A stretch of 64,000 bases of DNA from Clonostachys chloroleuca (GCA_037952775.1 JBANAY010000004.1:13392001-13456000); one strand, 5' to 3'. Positions 47,917 through 61,000 are shown, counted from the stretch's first letter. Notes: generated from the letters alone by a model not told the origin. Numbers and translations are program-made.

Positions 47917-50701
47917 ATGCTCGCCTCTAAAGCATCCTTCCCGCCGGTAATCACCACCTCCAACATGCCTCCCGGTGGTGGCCCTCCCTCGGCACTCCCC
48001 ACGCCACGACGGCTGCCCGCGATCCAAAATGCCAGCCAGAATTTCGCCAGCCCGACCGAGTCCGAGTTCTCAGATCCCGAAGGTCCTGACTCCGTTAAGA
48101 ACTGGGATGAGGACAAGGTCTGCGAATACTTGAGGAGCGTCAAGTGTGGCGAATATGAGAAACTGTTCCGGAAAAACAACATCAATGGCGAGAATCTTCT
48201 TGAGATGGACAAGGAAGTACTGAAAGAGATGGGCATTGACAAGGTTGGAGACCGAGTTCGGCTTTTCTTGGGCATTAAGAAGCTGCGAACCAAGGCATAC
48301 GCGAACCAGAAGAAGAGGAATAGGGTGAGAAATCGAGCAGTTACACAGCGTGTCTCATAGTGTTCAAACTAATCAGATAATACGCTCTGTATAGGATTCC
48401 TTCGGCGGCCTAGACACACATGTCACGTCTCCCGGCATGACTACCCGCCCCGCGATGTCTCGATCAGGCCCCAGCACGGCGTCAATGAACAAGCGGTTTT
48501 CAAGACAGATTGACCCCTCTATGAATTTCAACGACATTATGAAACAGGGCAATTCTCGGCCGTCTTCCCCTCTACAAAGCGCGACTCTGCGCCAGCCACG
48601 ACACCCTCAAGGTTCAGGTTACACACCTACTTCGTCCAGGCACCAGGGCTCGTCCGGCGATGCCCAACCTGGCCATCTGGTACCGACCCATACAAGGAAT
48701 AACTCCAGTATGGATGGTTCATCGCTGATGGCTGCCTTACCACAGAATCAAGATGTTATCCGAGTCATATCGACCGGAGGCGTTACCAAAGTGGTCAAGA
48801 TTGCCGACTGCAACACCTGCGAAGAAGTCATGCGAGTGACGCTACGGAAGTTCGCCCTGCGAGAAGACCACGAGCGAAACTACTGCTTCTGGGTTCTTGC
48901 GGGCATCGAGCCAAACCCGCACCAGTGCAGACGCCTGGGTGATACCGAGCTCTGGCGCATCATCAAGGACCAACGAAGACCAGAACGAAACCGCCTCATA
49001 CTACGGAGAGTCCCTGCCGCCGAGCCAGGCGATGCAGAGCTGCAGCGCGCAGCAGCTATCGCCTTACAAGAAGAGCAGCAGAAACATTCACGGGCTCTTG
49101 AATCTGTAGACAAGCGAAGCCAGTGGAAGGTGCAGAAGGTACTAGGTGAGAAGTGGAATGAGCAGCTACAGCAGCCCCTATCACCCCTGTCATATCAGGA
49201 TCGAGAACGCAACGTCAATAATGCAGCCATGGATCTGGAGCGCCCACCCTCCAGGGAGTCACAGTATCCTGCGCGCCGAAATGCCAGCTTACGGCAGTTC
49301 GGTGGCCTGAGACCCCCAAGTGAGCTGATCGCGTCCGACTTGACATCATACTTCCCAGATCATACACGAGAGGACATTGACCGCACGGCTCGACTATCTA
49401 TGAGACGTTCGACTCGCCTAAGCAAGGTCAACAGTCGTCTCAGCGTGGCTAGCAACCTTAGTTTCGCCTCCAGTGTCCAGGATGCGCCCCCCATTCCCAC
49501 AATCGCTGATTCATGGCTACACGCTGGTAATCAGCTGGCCAAGGTTCGTACACGGGACTCGCAGGGTCGCTTGCCATCAATGTTTAACAGAGACTCGATC
49601 GCGTCATCCATGCTTGACACTCTTCAAGAAGAGGCATCTCTGGAGCCGGATCGTAAGTCTTATGTGTCATTTGGGGAGAGTGGATCTGATGGAAACGCCC
49701 CCATCGTCACTGATCCCGATGGCAACACGACAAGCACCAGTTTCTTTGATGGAGATTGTTCCACCAATTCTGGTTCTTTCCAGGAACTGAAGCAAGTCCT
49801 AACCGGCGATGGAGAAGATGTAGACGAGGAGCTCCAAAGCTTCCTTTCTGGAGAGTCATGGGATGACAACAAGTGGATGAAGGGCGCCCTGATTGGTCAG
49901 GGTTCTTTCGGCAGTGTCTACCTGGCTCTTCATGCTGTCACCGGAGAGCTTTTGGCTGTCAAGCAGGTTGAGGCACCAGCACCTGGTGCCAACAGCCAGA
50001 GCGATGCCCGCAAGAAGAGTATGATTGAAGCGCTTAAACGTGAGATCAGCCTTCTGCGGGATCTTCGACACCCCAACATCGTGCAATACCTTGGATGCAG
50101 CTCCTCCTCAGAGCATCTCAACATTTTCCTTGAGTACGTTCCTGGTGGATCAGTGCAAACGATGCTCAACTCATACGGTGCCTTACCAGAGCCCTTGGTG
50201 CGCAGTTTTGTTCGTCAAATCTTGACGGGCCTGTCGTATCTGCACAACCGTGACATCATCCACCGTGATATCAAGGGCGCCAACATTCTTGTTGACAACA
50301 AGGGAACAATCAAGATTTCCGACTTTGGCATCTCAAAGAAGCTCGAGGCTACCAACATTTTGAACGGTGCTAACAACAACAAGCACCGTCCTTCGCTGCA
50401 GGGCTCGGTCTTTTGGATGGCGCCTGAGGTAGTCAAGCAGACTTCGTATACCCGCAAGGCAGACATTTGGTCCCTCGGCTGCCTAGTTGTGGAGATGATG
50501 ACAGGAACACACCCCTTCCCGGACTGTAGCCAGCTGCAAGCCATTTTCAAAATTGGCGGGGGACGCGCTTCACCAACTATTCCCGATAATGCAAGTGAGG
50601 AGGCTCAGCAATTCCTTGCTCAGACATTTGAAATCGACCACCAACTCCGCCCAAGTGCTGATGACCTCATGATCAGCTCTTTCCTGGCACCCATCACCTA
50701 A
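47917..50701 (+). CDS. STE11: STE11-type MAP kinase kinase kinase (SAM, RA, kinase)
   Basis: Exons 47917-48324 and 48395-50701 (GTGAGA to TATAG) give 904 residues. The order identifies Ste11: a SAM domain at about 62-126 (VCEYLRSVKCGEYEKLF), a Ras-association-type domain at about 255-350 (IRVISTGGVTKVVKIADCNT), a long Ser/Arg-rich regulatory segment, and a C-terminal kinase from about 630 with LIGQGSFGSVYLA, the VAIK-like LAVKQ lysine, HRDIKGANIL and DFGISKK, GSVFWMAPEV. In fungi this kinase activates Ste7 in the pheromone, filamentation and appressorium cascade, with Ste50 binding through SAM and Ras input through RA. The activation loop and all catalytic residues are intact. No frame break is seen. 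This is a strong orthologue (NRC-1, MST11 type). Confidence 0.95.
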
Positions 50702-51648
50702 ACGAACCATAAGAGAAGGAGATGTTTTCCTCCTTCCTCCCCATATTAAGCCAGCATATAACGGAGAGATGAGAGCATAATGAGGCAAGATTGATGATTG
50801 CAGTAGATTGAGTGGGGGGACATGATGATTGATTGATACCTTGAATCCCCCATTCGTCGGGATGAAGTTATTTGTTTTATTTTTCTACCTTCTTTGGCAT
50901 TACAGTGTAGAGGCAGTTTGGTGTTAGCGAACGGCATGATGATTTGGTATGGGTGTAAATAGTAATACAGGGACGAGACATGCAATACACTAAAAAGGGA
51001 TCTTTGACTCATACTACCTACACCGCGACTTGCGTGAATCACACACTGAGAAGAAGCGTCGATTTTGCACACTCCTGAGGACGAAAGGCAATCTATCGCT
51101 GTTTAAGGTGAGGGTACCCACTCGTTTTTTTCCACTTTTGACCACTGTGACAGGGGGTTAGTTGGTTGCCTTGCTTTGGTGATGCAAACCTTTTTTCTGG
51201 GTCGCCCTCTTAGCAGCTGAGCTTGCGAGCCTCTGCGAACAAGGCAGCAAAGGAAGGATGGACTATCTGCCAATCGACCCGCTTTCCGAAACCACCTGAC
51301 AGTACAGAGGCGGAGTGAGGGAGTAAGTACGGCTGTGGGAGGAACACGGAAAGTTACAGGCATATTTGGGAGGCTTGGTTTTGCCTTTTCACTTTTGTAA
51401 CCTGCATACAGTGAGACTCCCAAAAACAGCCTGGGGACCGCAACTCAGCGTGTGACCTTACATATGTTGGAGCTTGGCCACTAGCCTTTCTTCCTTCGTA
51501 CCCTCAGATCACAGAAGATCACAAAACCACAAATACTTGAGATCAGCTGCCGGCCAATCTTGCTCGGAAGCTGCCTCCGTCTTAACCACTCTTGAATTGT
51601 TCTCCCTCATCTAGCATATATCCTGTACCATTCTCTTCAGTCTCCAAG
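50702..51648. other. Intergenic region, no gene seen
   Basis: The 3' flank of STE11 and the promoter and leader of the next gene. Only short unrecognised frames are present. Confidence 0.55.
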
Positions 51649-52218
51649 ATGCTTGTGCACGAGGACAGCCAGCAGTCCCAGGGGAGCACCATGACGTTGA
51701 TGGAAGAGAGACAAGAGATCATCTATTTTGCATACGGCTCGAACCTCTCCACTCGTCAGATGCTCAAGCGATGCCCATCGTCTACACCTATCGGCCTGGG
51801 CCACCTTACAGGCTGGAAATGGATTATCAACGAGCGAGGATACGCCAACATCGTGCGCGAAACACAGTCGGGTCCAAAAGCACCAGCCTCGTCTGGGGTT
51901 TTTGGTCTGTTGTACCTGCTACCACCACTGGACGAAGATTCCCTCGATAGGCACGAAGGGGTGCCCTGGGCATACCAGAAATTCAAGCTCGACATGTCCT
52001 GGGTCAAGGACGACCAGAAGAACGCGGTGGTCGGGCAGGACGTGACGGCGTTGGTGTACATTGATCAGGAGAGAGTCACCGAGAGCGCTCCAAAGGAGGA
52101 GTACATTGAGAGAATGCACATCGGCATCGAGGATGCGACTGAGAACTGGGGATTGGATGAGCAGTATGCCGAGTTCATGCGGCGGAAACTGGTGAAGAAG
52201 ACCGAGAATTCTTTATGA
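51649..52218 (+). CDS. Gamma-glutamylcyclotransferase-like protein (AIG2/GGCT fold)
   Basis: This is a single exon of 189 residues. The start is the ATG in CCAAGATGC; upstream codons of the same frame begin at TTG. FAYGSNLS (YGSN at 29-32) is the substrate-binding loop of the family, and the Glu of DRHEGVPWAYQK (E103) occupies the position of the general acid/base. GHLTGWKWIINERGYANI and VFGLLYLL also match. Members release 5-oxoproline from gamma-glutamyl amino acids or gamma-glutamylamines, or act in glutathione breakdown; the exact substrate cannot be assigned. Its neighbours give no sign of a glutathione or toxin cluster. Confidence 0.88.
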   Translation: MLVHEDSQQSQGSTMTLMEERQEIIYFAYGSNLSTRQMLKRCPSSTPIGLGHLTGWKWIINERGYANIVRETQSGPKAPASSGVFGLLYLLPPLDEDSLDRHEGVPWAYQKFKLDMSWVKDDQKNAVVGQDVTALVYIDQERVTESAPKEEYIERMHIGIEDATENWGLDEQYAEFMRRKLVKKTENSL

Positions 52219-52963
52219 TTTGAGTGCTTTGGGGGACCTACTGGAGTTGGATCGATTGAGAGACGCCACTTGATGTTTTCTATTCATTCCCTTTACGATT
52301 GTGTTGTCTTTTACTCAGGTGGTCTTTTTTATCTTCGTGTTTTGTCAGTATTCTGGGGGAAAGGCGCACTTGGGATTGATTATCATCTTCATTGAACATT
52401 TTACACCTACCTACTTTTCTTCACATGAATCATTGGACTGTTAGGTGGCCGGAAATTGATGCTACTGCTGTGCCTCGTTCAATGAGGGGCACAAGGCTGA
52501 AATCATTCCTTCCCTTGGCATCCCACTCTGAGATAGAAGTGGCAGGATGCTTACCCACGTAGACGGTAGCATGAAGGTGCTTACATGGATGTAGGTGAGC
52601 ATTAACGAGGCACCTTTGTCGGTAAGTGCAAGAACGGCAGAGAAGCCTAAGCGACCTTGATTCAATCCAACCCTTCTGAAAACGCCTCGTCATCAGGTCG
52701 CTCCTTCCCCCCATACGGCAAAACATCCGGATATCGCAAGAGAACTGCCACCACGGAATTATCTCTGCTCTCCCATCGATCAACACCAGCCAGCACCAAA
52801 GAGTGTGAATAGTGATCGCTACATGTTACCATCAAGTATTCTTCCTCCCGCAGTTACAATACCGTCCACCCTTAGGCCAGTATCATTCCAGCATTCGTGT
52901 TCAGCCAGATTGGAAAAGAGCAAAGAACGCAGGTGCTTTTTCTAGCATTCTTTCAGAAACAAC
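52219..52963. other. Intergenic region, no gene seen
   Basis: The 3' flank of the cyclotransferase-like gene and the promoter of the transporter. No motif was supported. Confidence 0.5.
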
Positions 52964-54652
52964 ATGGGCTTTCGAAGATCCCAGTTCTCGCCTGATGACC
53001 CACCAACCAAAGACTCGCCACGCCCCAAGGCGAAAGGCGATGGTGATACAAATGCCCCTGCCCCTAACCATCGGCATTCTTCTGTCCTCAATAGAGAGGG
53101 TTCCATATACAGCTTCTTCGGCGGCAACGAAGCTGCCAGGCAGGCCAATTTACGCGAACAAGAGATAACGTTAAACGCTGCTTTCCGCTACTATCACCCT
53201 GCCATGCGCTGGGCGATCATCATGGCCGCGCCTATCATACTTGAAGGCTACGACACATCGCTGATGCCCAACTTTTTTTCAAACAGAGCTTTTATCGCCC
53301 ATTACGGGACCACGACAGAGAAATCGCCGGGCCAAAAGGTGATTCCAGCATGGTGGCAGTCCCTGATCACCGCTGCTGCTACAATCGGTCAACTTTTGGG
53401 TCTACTTATTGCGCCAAAGATTCTCGACAGGGTTGGATACCGCGTGTCCAATCTCGAGGGTCTATTGTGGGCTGCTCTCTGCTTAGTGGCCGTATTCGCC
53501 TCATCGTTCTGCGGTGGTGAGAACGGTAAATTAATCGTCTATCTCACCGGAGAGTTCCTCATCGGTATGCCCTGGGGGCTATTTCAGTCCCTGGCTCTCC
53601 CATACGTCTCCGACATCACGCCTTTGAAGCTGAGGGCACAGGCTGCTACCATGATCAACATCTACTGGCTCATTGGGCAGCTTCTCTGCAGCGGCATCCT
53701 GCGTGGCTTCATTGTCATGGGGAAAGACATCTGGGCCGTTCGAATTCCCATACTTCTGCAATATGGCTGGATCATCCCTCTGATATAGGTTATCTGGCAT
53801 GCTCCCGATAGCCCGTTGTACCTCGCTCGGCAGGAGAGATATGCAGACGCCGCAACTGTTCTGAAGTTTCTCAACCGGGATCCGTTCTTTGACGCCGAAG
53901 GATCCCTGGATGCAATCCGCCAGGTCAACGAGCATGAAAAGGCTTTCTCCCAAGACATGGGCTACATGGCATGTTTCAACAAGTCAAACCGCCGACGGAC
54001 TGAGATAGCTGTTATGGTGTGTCTGACTCAACAGCTAGTTGGAACGTGTTTGATAACATACGGAGTTAAGTTGCTGGAACAATCTGGGCTCAGCGAGGCC
54101 AACTCTATGGAAATTTCTATGGTCATGTACTGCCTCTGCATTCTATCGACACTGTTTTCCATGCTGGTGCAGCGACGATTTGGTCGGAGAACCTTGTGGC
54201 TGTGGGGTCTAGGTTTTGAGGTCGTTTGTCTGCTGGTCATTGGCATCACTGGGCACTTTGAGAAGCATCCGAAGTTTCACTGGCTGATTGCTGGCTTTTT
54301 GGTTCTCTTTGCGATCATCTACAACCTGACAATTGGGCCTCTATGTTTCACAATTGTTGCTGAGACGCCTTCGACTCGTCTCAAAACTACGACAAACTCA
54401 CTCTCTCGTGCTGCTTACATTATACTCTCGATTGGGAACCAGTTCCTCGTTCCGTATCTACTTAGTCCGAGGCCAGTGGGGGTAGGCCTCGGACCGCGAG
54501 CAGCCCTTGTGTGGGCGGGAACGGCTACAGCTTGCCTAATATGGGCCTTTTTCAGGTTGCCTGAGATGAAGGACCGTACCCCGGCTGAGATTGACATCTT
54601 GTTTGAGGACAATCTGCCAACGCGACACTGGAAACATACGAAGCTGGACTAG
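52964..54652 (+). pseudogene. MFS sugar transporter (maltose-permease type) with an in-frame TAG
   Basis: One frame of 563 codons runs from ATG 52964 to the stop at 54652, the normal size for fungal alpha-glucoside/hexose transporters, but codon 275 (53786-53788) is TAG. The frame is identical on both sides, so this is not an indel. Before the stop: a hydrophilic N-terminus, EGYDTSLMPNFF in helix 1, IAPKILDRVGYR, and GEFLIGMPWGLFQSLALPYV. After it: HAPDSPLYLARQER (the PESPxxL motif), FGRRTLWLWG, and AETPSTRLKTTTNSLSR. The stop lies at the end of helix 6, before the central loop; it removes half of the transporter. A 51-base intron ending at the TAG (53738-53788) would keep the frame but has a poor GTTCGA donor and deletes helix 6. 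Either the gene is a recent pseudogene, or the base is wrong, or readthrough occurs. It lies upstream of an alpha-galactosidase gene on the same strand. Confidence 0.8.
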
Positions 54653-55668
54653 AGAAGAGAGAGGGACGATGGACTCTAAGAAGTAAGAAGAGGCAGTTTC
54701 GTGCTATTCTCGAGCTTTCCAAACTCACAACAGGTGTTGGAAGTGCGTTATAGAACAGCACATTTCAATTTTTTGGTATTGGGAAGGGGCGAGTGGTGCG
54801 AGAAAGGGAGCTTCTTTTGGGCTTTACTCTGTGTGGAGATTGCGACCTTCATCCCCTTCAGTGCTGTATTAGGATTCATTTACACAATACTGTTTGTGGC
54901 TACATACTGTTATCATCGGGTATCGGTTTCGGTGGCACTACAATCAACTGTTCATTCATTCACTCATTCATGCCCATGAAAAGTTTGTTGCCTCTTGGTG
55001 TTTGGCTTAATTGCCTGCGTGATTGATGTAGCGTTGTCTGCAGTGGTGGAATATTCCTAGAGAGGTGCGTGACCGCCTGGTGGAATTTGGCTTAATCCTT
55101 GACACAGCACTGGGTTCATATTGGGCGGCGAGGAAATTCTATACCCCTCGCAGAACAACGCAGCTGATGTACATCTCCGTACATCTCGTTCCTGATCAAG
55201 ACCTTCCCCGCGCGGAGCCGATGCCGCTCAGGCCACCATTACGGGAGAAAGTCAAAAGCAACCTCACACCATGAATACCAAGCAGCATATTTTGCATCAT
55301 CTCACACACTCTCATTTCACATTTTATTCGTTGCGTGTGATCCTACCTCCAATTCCCAATTGGCGACCAATTGAGAGACCCAGCGCACCCAAACTCCTGA
55401 CTCGTGACACACTGAATAGCAAACCAAGAGAAAAAGAAGAGCAGAAGACGATATCATCTGATTCACTCTCGCATGTTAGTGAGACCAAATGGATCGATTT
55501 AACCTAGTTCCAGGCCCAACCCAGGAAGGTGAGTAAAGTGAAACTAGACTGAAAGGCCAAGAGCAAGAAAAAAAACAAAGGGCATAAAAGAAACTACGAA
55601 GACGAACTATAAGTCTGCCTGCTGTCCCAAGAGGGCGTCTCTTTCCATTCACAGAGAGTCATTCACCC
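54653..55668. other. Intergenic region of about 1 kb, no gene seen
   Basis: Separates the transporter from the alpha-galactosidase. No gene or clear regulatory box was identified. Confidence 0.5.
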
Positions 55669-57230
55669 ATGTGGTGTTGCGTGATCAAGATGAGCAGCTT
55701 CCTAACTTACACTGCTATAGTGCTTGTCGCCTCGCCGGGTTTGGCGGTCGGTGTTTCGGGCGGTATCGGACGCCTGCCTGCCATGGGGTGGAATTCGTGG
55801 AATGAGTACGCTTGCGATATCAGCGAGGAGGTGTTTCTAGAGACGGGGGAGCTGATGGTCTCGCTGGGGCTGAGGGATCTGGGGTATGAGTATGTCAATA
55901 TCGATGATTGCTGGAGCGACAAGGAGAAGAAGCGGGACGAGGAGACGAAGCGGATCGTGGTGGATTCCCTGAAGTTTCCGAGGGGAATCTCGTATGTTGC
56001 GGATGAGATTCATAAGCTGGGGCTTAAGGTGGGAATCTACAGCGATGCAGGTGAGAAGAGTGCCCTCCCATGTTTATCATCACGAGCTATGGGATTATTC
56101 AGCTAACATGCGACCTTCTTAGGAACTCTGACTTGCGGAGGATATGAAGGGTCTCTTGGGTACGAAGATATTGACGCTGCTACGTGGGCAGAATGGGGCA
56201 TTGACTGTATGTTACTTCACTTGACGAAAGGGGTCTGTCGCAAGACTAACAGAATCTCCAGATCTCAAATATGACAACTGCAATGTTCCTCCTGAATGGG
56301 CAGATCAGTACCCTTACGACCCAGCCTTGACGGGCAATCCGGTGCCACCACGAGGCTACGACTATGCCAGGTCCAACACAAGCGTGCGGTTCAGCAGAAT
56401 GCGCGATGCCTTGCAACAGCAGAGCCGGCCTATCCAGTACTCTCTGTGCGCTTGGGGCCACGCTCATGTCGAGCGCTGGGGCCATGAGGCTGGCCACAGC
56501 TGGCGGATGTGGGGAGACATTCTTCCTCAGTGGGCTGGCAGGGCTGGTTTTTCATGGGGCATCATGCCCATCGTCAACCAGGCGGCGAGGCACTGGGAGG
56601 ACTCGAGTTTCTGGGGCCACAATGACTGGGACATGCTGGAGGTGGGCAACGGGGACCTGACTTTTGAGGAGAACCGGAGCCACTTCGCGCTCTGGGCGGC
56701 GCTCAAGAGCCCGCTCATCATCGGGACGCCGCTCAAGGGCATCGACGGCAAGGTGTTGGGGATCCTCAGCAACAAGGAGCTCATTGACTTCAGCCAGGAC
56801 ACACACTACTCAGACTCGGCGCGGCCGTTCGGCTTGGAGGGGCCGGTGCCGCCTACGGGGGACGACACGGCCCATCCGCCCAGTCACTGGGTGGGCATCT
56901 CGGTCAGGGGAATCCATGTCTTCTTGTTGAACACGGATGCGGAGGAGGCCGTCCTGGCGGTCGAGTTTGACAAGACGCCCGGGCTCAATAAGCAGCGGGT
57001 CTACCTGGTGCACGATATGTGGACAGGGGAGGATATGGGAGTCTTTCTGGACGGCTTTGCTCTGAGCGTCAAGGCTCATGATACTGCTGCGTTGCGGCTT
57101 ACAACCCCCCAAGGTGAGAAGAATAGTCCATACCGTGAAAGTGATCTTGCTGACGTTTGCTATCGCAGGGAATCATCCAGATGCGAATTGGGCACCTAGG
57201 AAACCTGAGCGGTCTGAAGGTGGTGATTAG
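55669..57230 (+). CDS. Secreted GH27 alpha-galactosidase
   Basis: Exons 55669-56050, 56123-56206, 56262-57113 and 57169-57230 give 459 residues. A signal peptide (about [20 protein letters not shown], start at 55669 or 55690) precedes [20 protein letters not shown], the GH27 opening motif. [31 protein letters not shown] and YLKYDNCN follow, the last with the nucleophile D160. The acid/base Asp is in [17 protein letters not shown] and [17 protein letters not shown] are the conserved C-terminal barrel signatures, then a short beta domain. The enzyme releases terminal alpha-galactose from melibiose, raffinose-family sugars or galactomannan. [14 protein letters not shown] differs slightly from the usual [12 protein letters not shown]. 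The upstream neighbour is a broken sugar transporter. Confidence 0.93.
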
Positions 57231-58013
57231 GTGAGCGTGGTTGTTATAGGTTCATGCTGGTTAAAGTAGGGAGAGGGGCCAACAAGTGGCGTCTGCAAGG
57301 CACCAACGCGCAGGCACCTTCAGACGCTAGGATATGTATGTTGGATTGATAGCTGAACGTATGTCGGGGAATCAAGGGACTCGGCTATTTGATCAGGCAC
57401 CAGCACGTCTCCTGCACGATGAGAGATTAGCAACCCAACTTCTCTTCGAGTTCCTATTGAATCCTGGGTGTAGGTTAGGCAGTAAAATTATGCTACCAGG
57501 ACCACTCTGTTTTTAGTGTTGACCCGATGTTCCCCTGAAAGAACCTGGGCTGGTGGCTAGGCAGGCGGTATTGATGACCTGAGGAGGTGTGTGATCCAAC
57601 GCTGGGGCAAGGTAGCCGGTACTTTGTGGTCGTTATAGCGGGAATGCTAATGGCTGGCTGAGCATCGCCTCCAGGAGGCACCACCGTTTCCACTTGCTGC
57701 TCCTCGACTCCTTCGGACAATCGTTTCAAAACGAGTCCGATTTCAATTCGCCAAAAGCGTCCAATGCACAGCGTCCCGTGAGCCCTTTGCTCCGTTGCAT
57801 CTGGGTTTCGAATCTCAGCAATGTCTTGAACTGCCCGCCCACTGTACAGCATTAGAATTTGTTCCAACCGCCCCCCTGTAGATCTGGGACACACAGCTTC
57901 TTGGCCCACAACGGACCGCCTACGTCAGCCGGACAACGCCCTTCAAACCACCACGAACCTGGTCGCATCTCGACGTCTCCCACCCATTGGCGCAACCTCG
58001 AGTCGCCCGAACC
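57231..58013. other. Intergenic region, no gene seen
   Basis: The 3' flank of the alpha-galactosidase gene and the kinase promoter. Only shadow frames occur. Confidence 0.5.
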
Positions 58014-61000
58014 ATGGCTTCGTTCGGCCAGCAGGCGGCTCCTCGAGGGCCGTCACGACACTCTCCCCACGGCGGGTACGCCCCCCTCAGATGGCCTCTG
58101 CTGCTGCTGGTGCGCCCGCGGGCACCTTCGCCTCCGGGACCAAGATCCAGGTCGGCGGCCACCGAGTAGTCATACAGAAATACCTCTCAGAGGGAGGCTT
58201 CGCGCACGTGTACCTCGTCAAGATGCCGCAGCCCGTCGACGGCACCGACCTGGCCGTCCTCAAGCGAGTCGCCGTGCCCGATAAGGAGGCCCTGCGGGGC
58301 ATGCGCACCGAGGTCGAAACGATGAAGAGGCTAAAGGGCCACCGCATGATCGTCACGTACATCGACTCGCACGCCTCCGAGCTCAAGGGGGCGGCTACGA
58401 GGTGTTCCTCCTCATGGAGTACTGCAGCGGCGGCGGCCTGATCGACTTCATGAACACCCGCCTCCAGCACCGCCTGACCGAGCCCGAGATCCTCAACATC
58501 TTCTGCGATATCGCCGAGGGGGTCGCCTGCATGCACTACCTGAAGCCCCCTCTGCTGCACCGGGACCTGAAGATCGAGAACGTCCTGATCACCAGCAAGG
58601 GGTCGGCCAAGCGTTTCAAGCTGTGTGATTTCGGGTCCGCCTCACCGCCCAAGCCAGCGCCGACGACTGTGGCCGAGTGTCGATTGATGGACGAGGATGT
58701 CCAGAAGCATACCACCCTCCAGTATCGAAGTCCTGAGATGGTTGATGTCTACCGGAAGCAGCCCATGGATGAGAAGTCTGACATATGGGCGCTCGGTGTC
58801 TTCCTTTATAAGCTTTGCTACTATACCACGCCCTTTGAGGACCAGGGGCAATTAGCAATCCTGAACGCCAGTTATAGGTTCCCGAGTTCCCCTCCATTTT
58901 CTGATAGATTGAAGAGACTTATCGGTACAAGGACCCGACCATTGCCTATTTGCGATCTTGGCTAATAATTTACCTTGGTAGCGTCGATGTTGAGAGAACA
59001 AATGCAGTCACGACCGAATATATACCAGATCCTGAAGGAGGCATGCGAGATGCAGGGCCGCAAAGTACCTATTCAAGATGTTCGTACCTCTTTGGCCTTG
59101 TGCGTTGGGAAGAAATTGATTGCTGACTCTTGGAAAGATATACTCAGGGCGATCCCATTCCGAAACCCGAAACCTTGAGAAGCCTTTACCCAAAGAACCA
59201 AAGTCGTCAGGATCACCTGCTGTTGGTGCTGTTTGGTCGCCACCGGTCGAAGAAAAACCAAAACTGCCCGATATTACTCCCATGAGAAGAGGACGGCCTA
59301 CTGCATCCCCTGCTCCAGGGCCAAAGTCAAACGCTCCTCGTGTTGGTGGAGGTGATCCTTTTGCTGCTCTGGATTCGACGGCAGCTGCACCAGCTGCACC
59401 AGCTGGCGCGCCCTCGCCTGATAATTTCTCGTCAAGGTTCCCTTCCCTCGACCAGTTTTCTTTACTTCATGATCAGGGATCCAAATTTGATTTCGGTGAC
59501 GACCCCAACTCTCCTCAATCGCAGGCACCTACTGTGGGAGAAGCGAGCAACAAGATCACGGAGCGCTTGGCAGATGAGGCGTTTGCATCCAACAGACCTA
59601 GTCCTCCAACACCCAAGGTCATTTCCAGGCCTGCTTCTGCTAGTCCGGCCCAACCCAACCCCAGACCTGCTCCGCAACAGCTGGAGTCGTCGAAACCAAG
59701 AGTCCCCATCCAACCCAAGCCTGAGATAAGTCGGGCTCAGTCCATTATTAGCAGCAACCCGGAGTTACAGGCGATATCTACCAATTCATCTGCCAAGTAT
59801 GTGTCCACCGGCACTTCGACTGATGACCTGCCTTTTGATCCTCAGGCCAGGCTTCCATACAGATCAACACCCATTCAGACTGAGCAGCCTCGCCGCTCAT
59901 TGAGTCGTTCTAGGCAACCTGATCTGGCAGCTGAGCAAGGCCACCCCGGTGATGTTCGTACGAGTTCGAACTCTCGATTGACATCCAACTATTCCTCACA
60001 TATTCGACATCCTTCACAGTCTCGGCAGGTGCTGGAAAGTAGCCAACCTCCCTCGGATATTGAGGTGGCCCCGCGGAAGAACAGTCTCCATGTTAGCCGC
60101 TCTCGTCCACAGAGTGTGAATTATGAATCTAGCACCACTATTGACTATCTACGCGAGAGAGAGTCTATACCTCGCTCTCAAATCCGCCTGGCGCAGCCTT
60201 CTCCCAGAGGCTCGCCAAGGATTCCATCTCCAAACTTGATTTCCACGGAAGATGAGCCGAGAGCCGAGAAAAACGACCTGGACTTTCTCAGGAGCATGGA
60301 AGATTCCGAAACCAAGACCTCAAATAAGCGTTCCAGCCTGTCATCACTCTCTGGATCCAAGCAGATGCTTGCAAGCCGGTTCGGCGAGGCCTTCAAACGG
60401 TTCGAAACAACCCCAACACCTCCTCCCCCTGCTGGAAGGCGCGACCTGCCACCGATTGCTGGATCTGAGGCTACGGATGGTCGAAGTGATGATGGGAAGT
60501 TTGACGACGATTACGAATCGATGACTCCGGAAGCGCGGCGGGAAATGGAGAGACGAAAACTTGAGGAGGAGGAGCAGAGGGTCGAAGCTGCGCAGGCTGA
60601 GTACCGAAGACGCGTAGCCGAAGGTGGCTCTGCACCGGAGTCTGTAGCACTTCCCAGAAGCATCGGAGGAGTCCCACGTGCGAAGAGCATCCAAAACCGA
60701 GTGCAGAATCTTCTCAATGAAGATCAGCGCACATCCACCACCGTGCAGAAGACTGCAGAAGGCTACGGCAAGTACTCGGACGCGGCTACTGCAGCGAGCA
60801 AGGTCGAGAGGCAGCCCCCGAGATCCCGCGGAAGCCCGTGGTGCCCTCCAAACCTACAGGAAGAGGCCCAGCTTCCCCGGTTATCCCCACGACGCTAAAA
60901 CCGCAACTGAAGCCAGTGGCTCCCAAGAAGCCGGGCCACTTGAATAGTATCCCAACTGGAAATCGGCCTCCTTCCCCTCCGAAGAGGAGTCAAACGGCAG

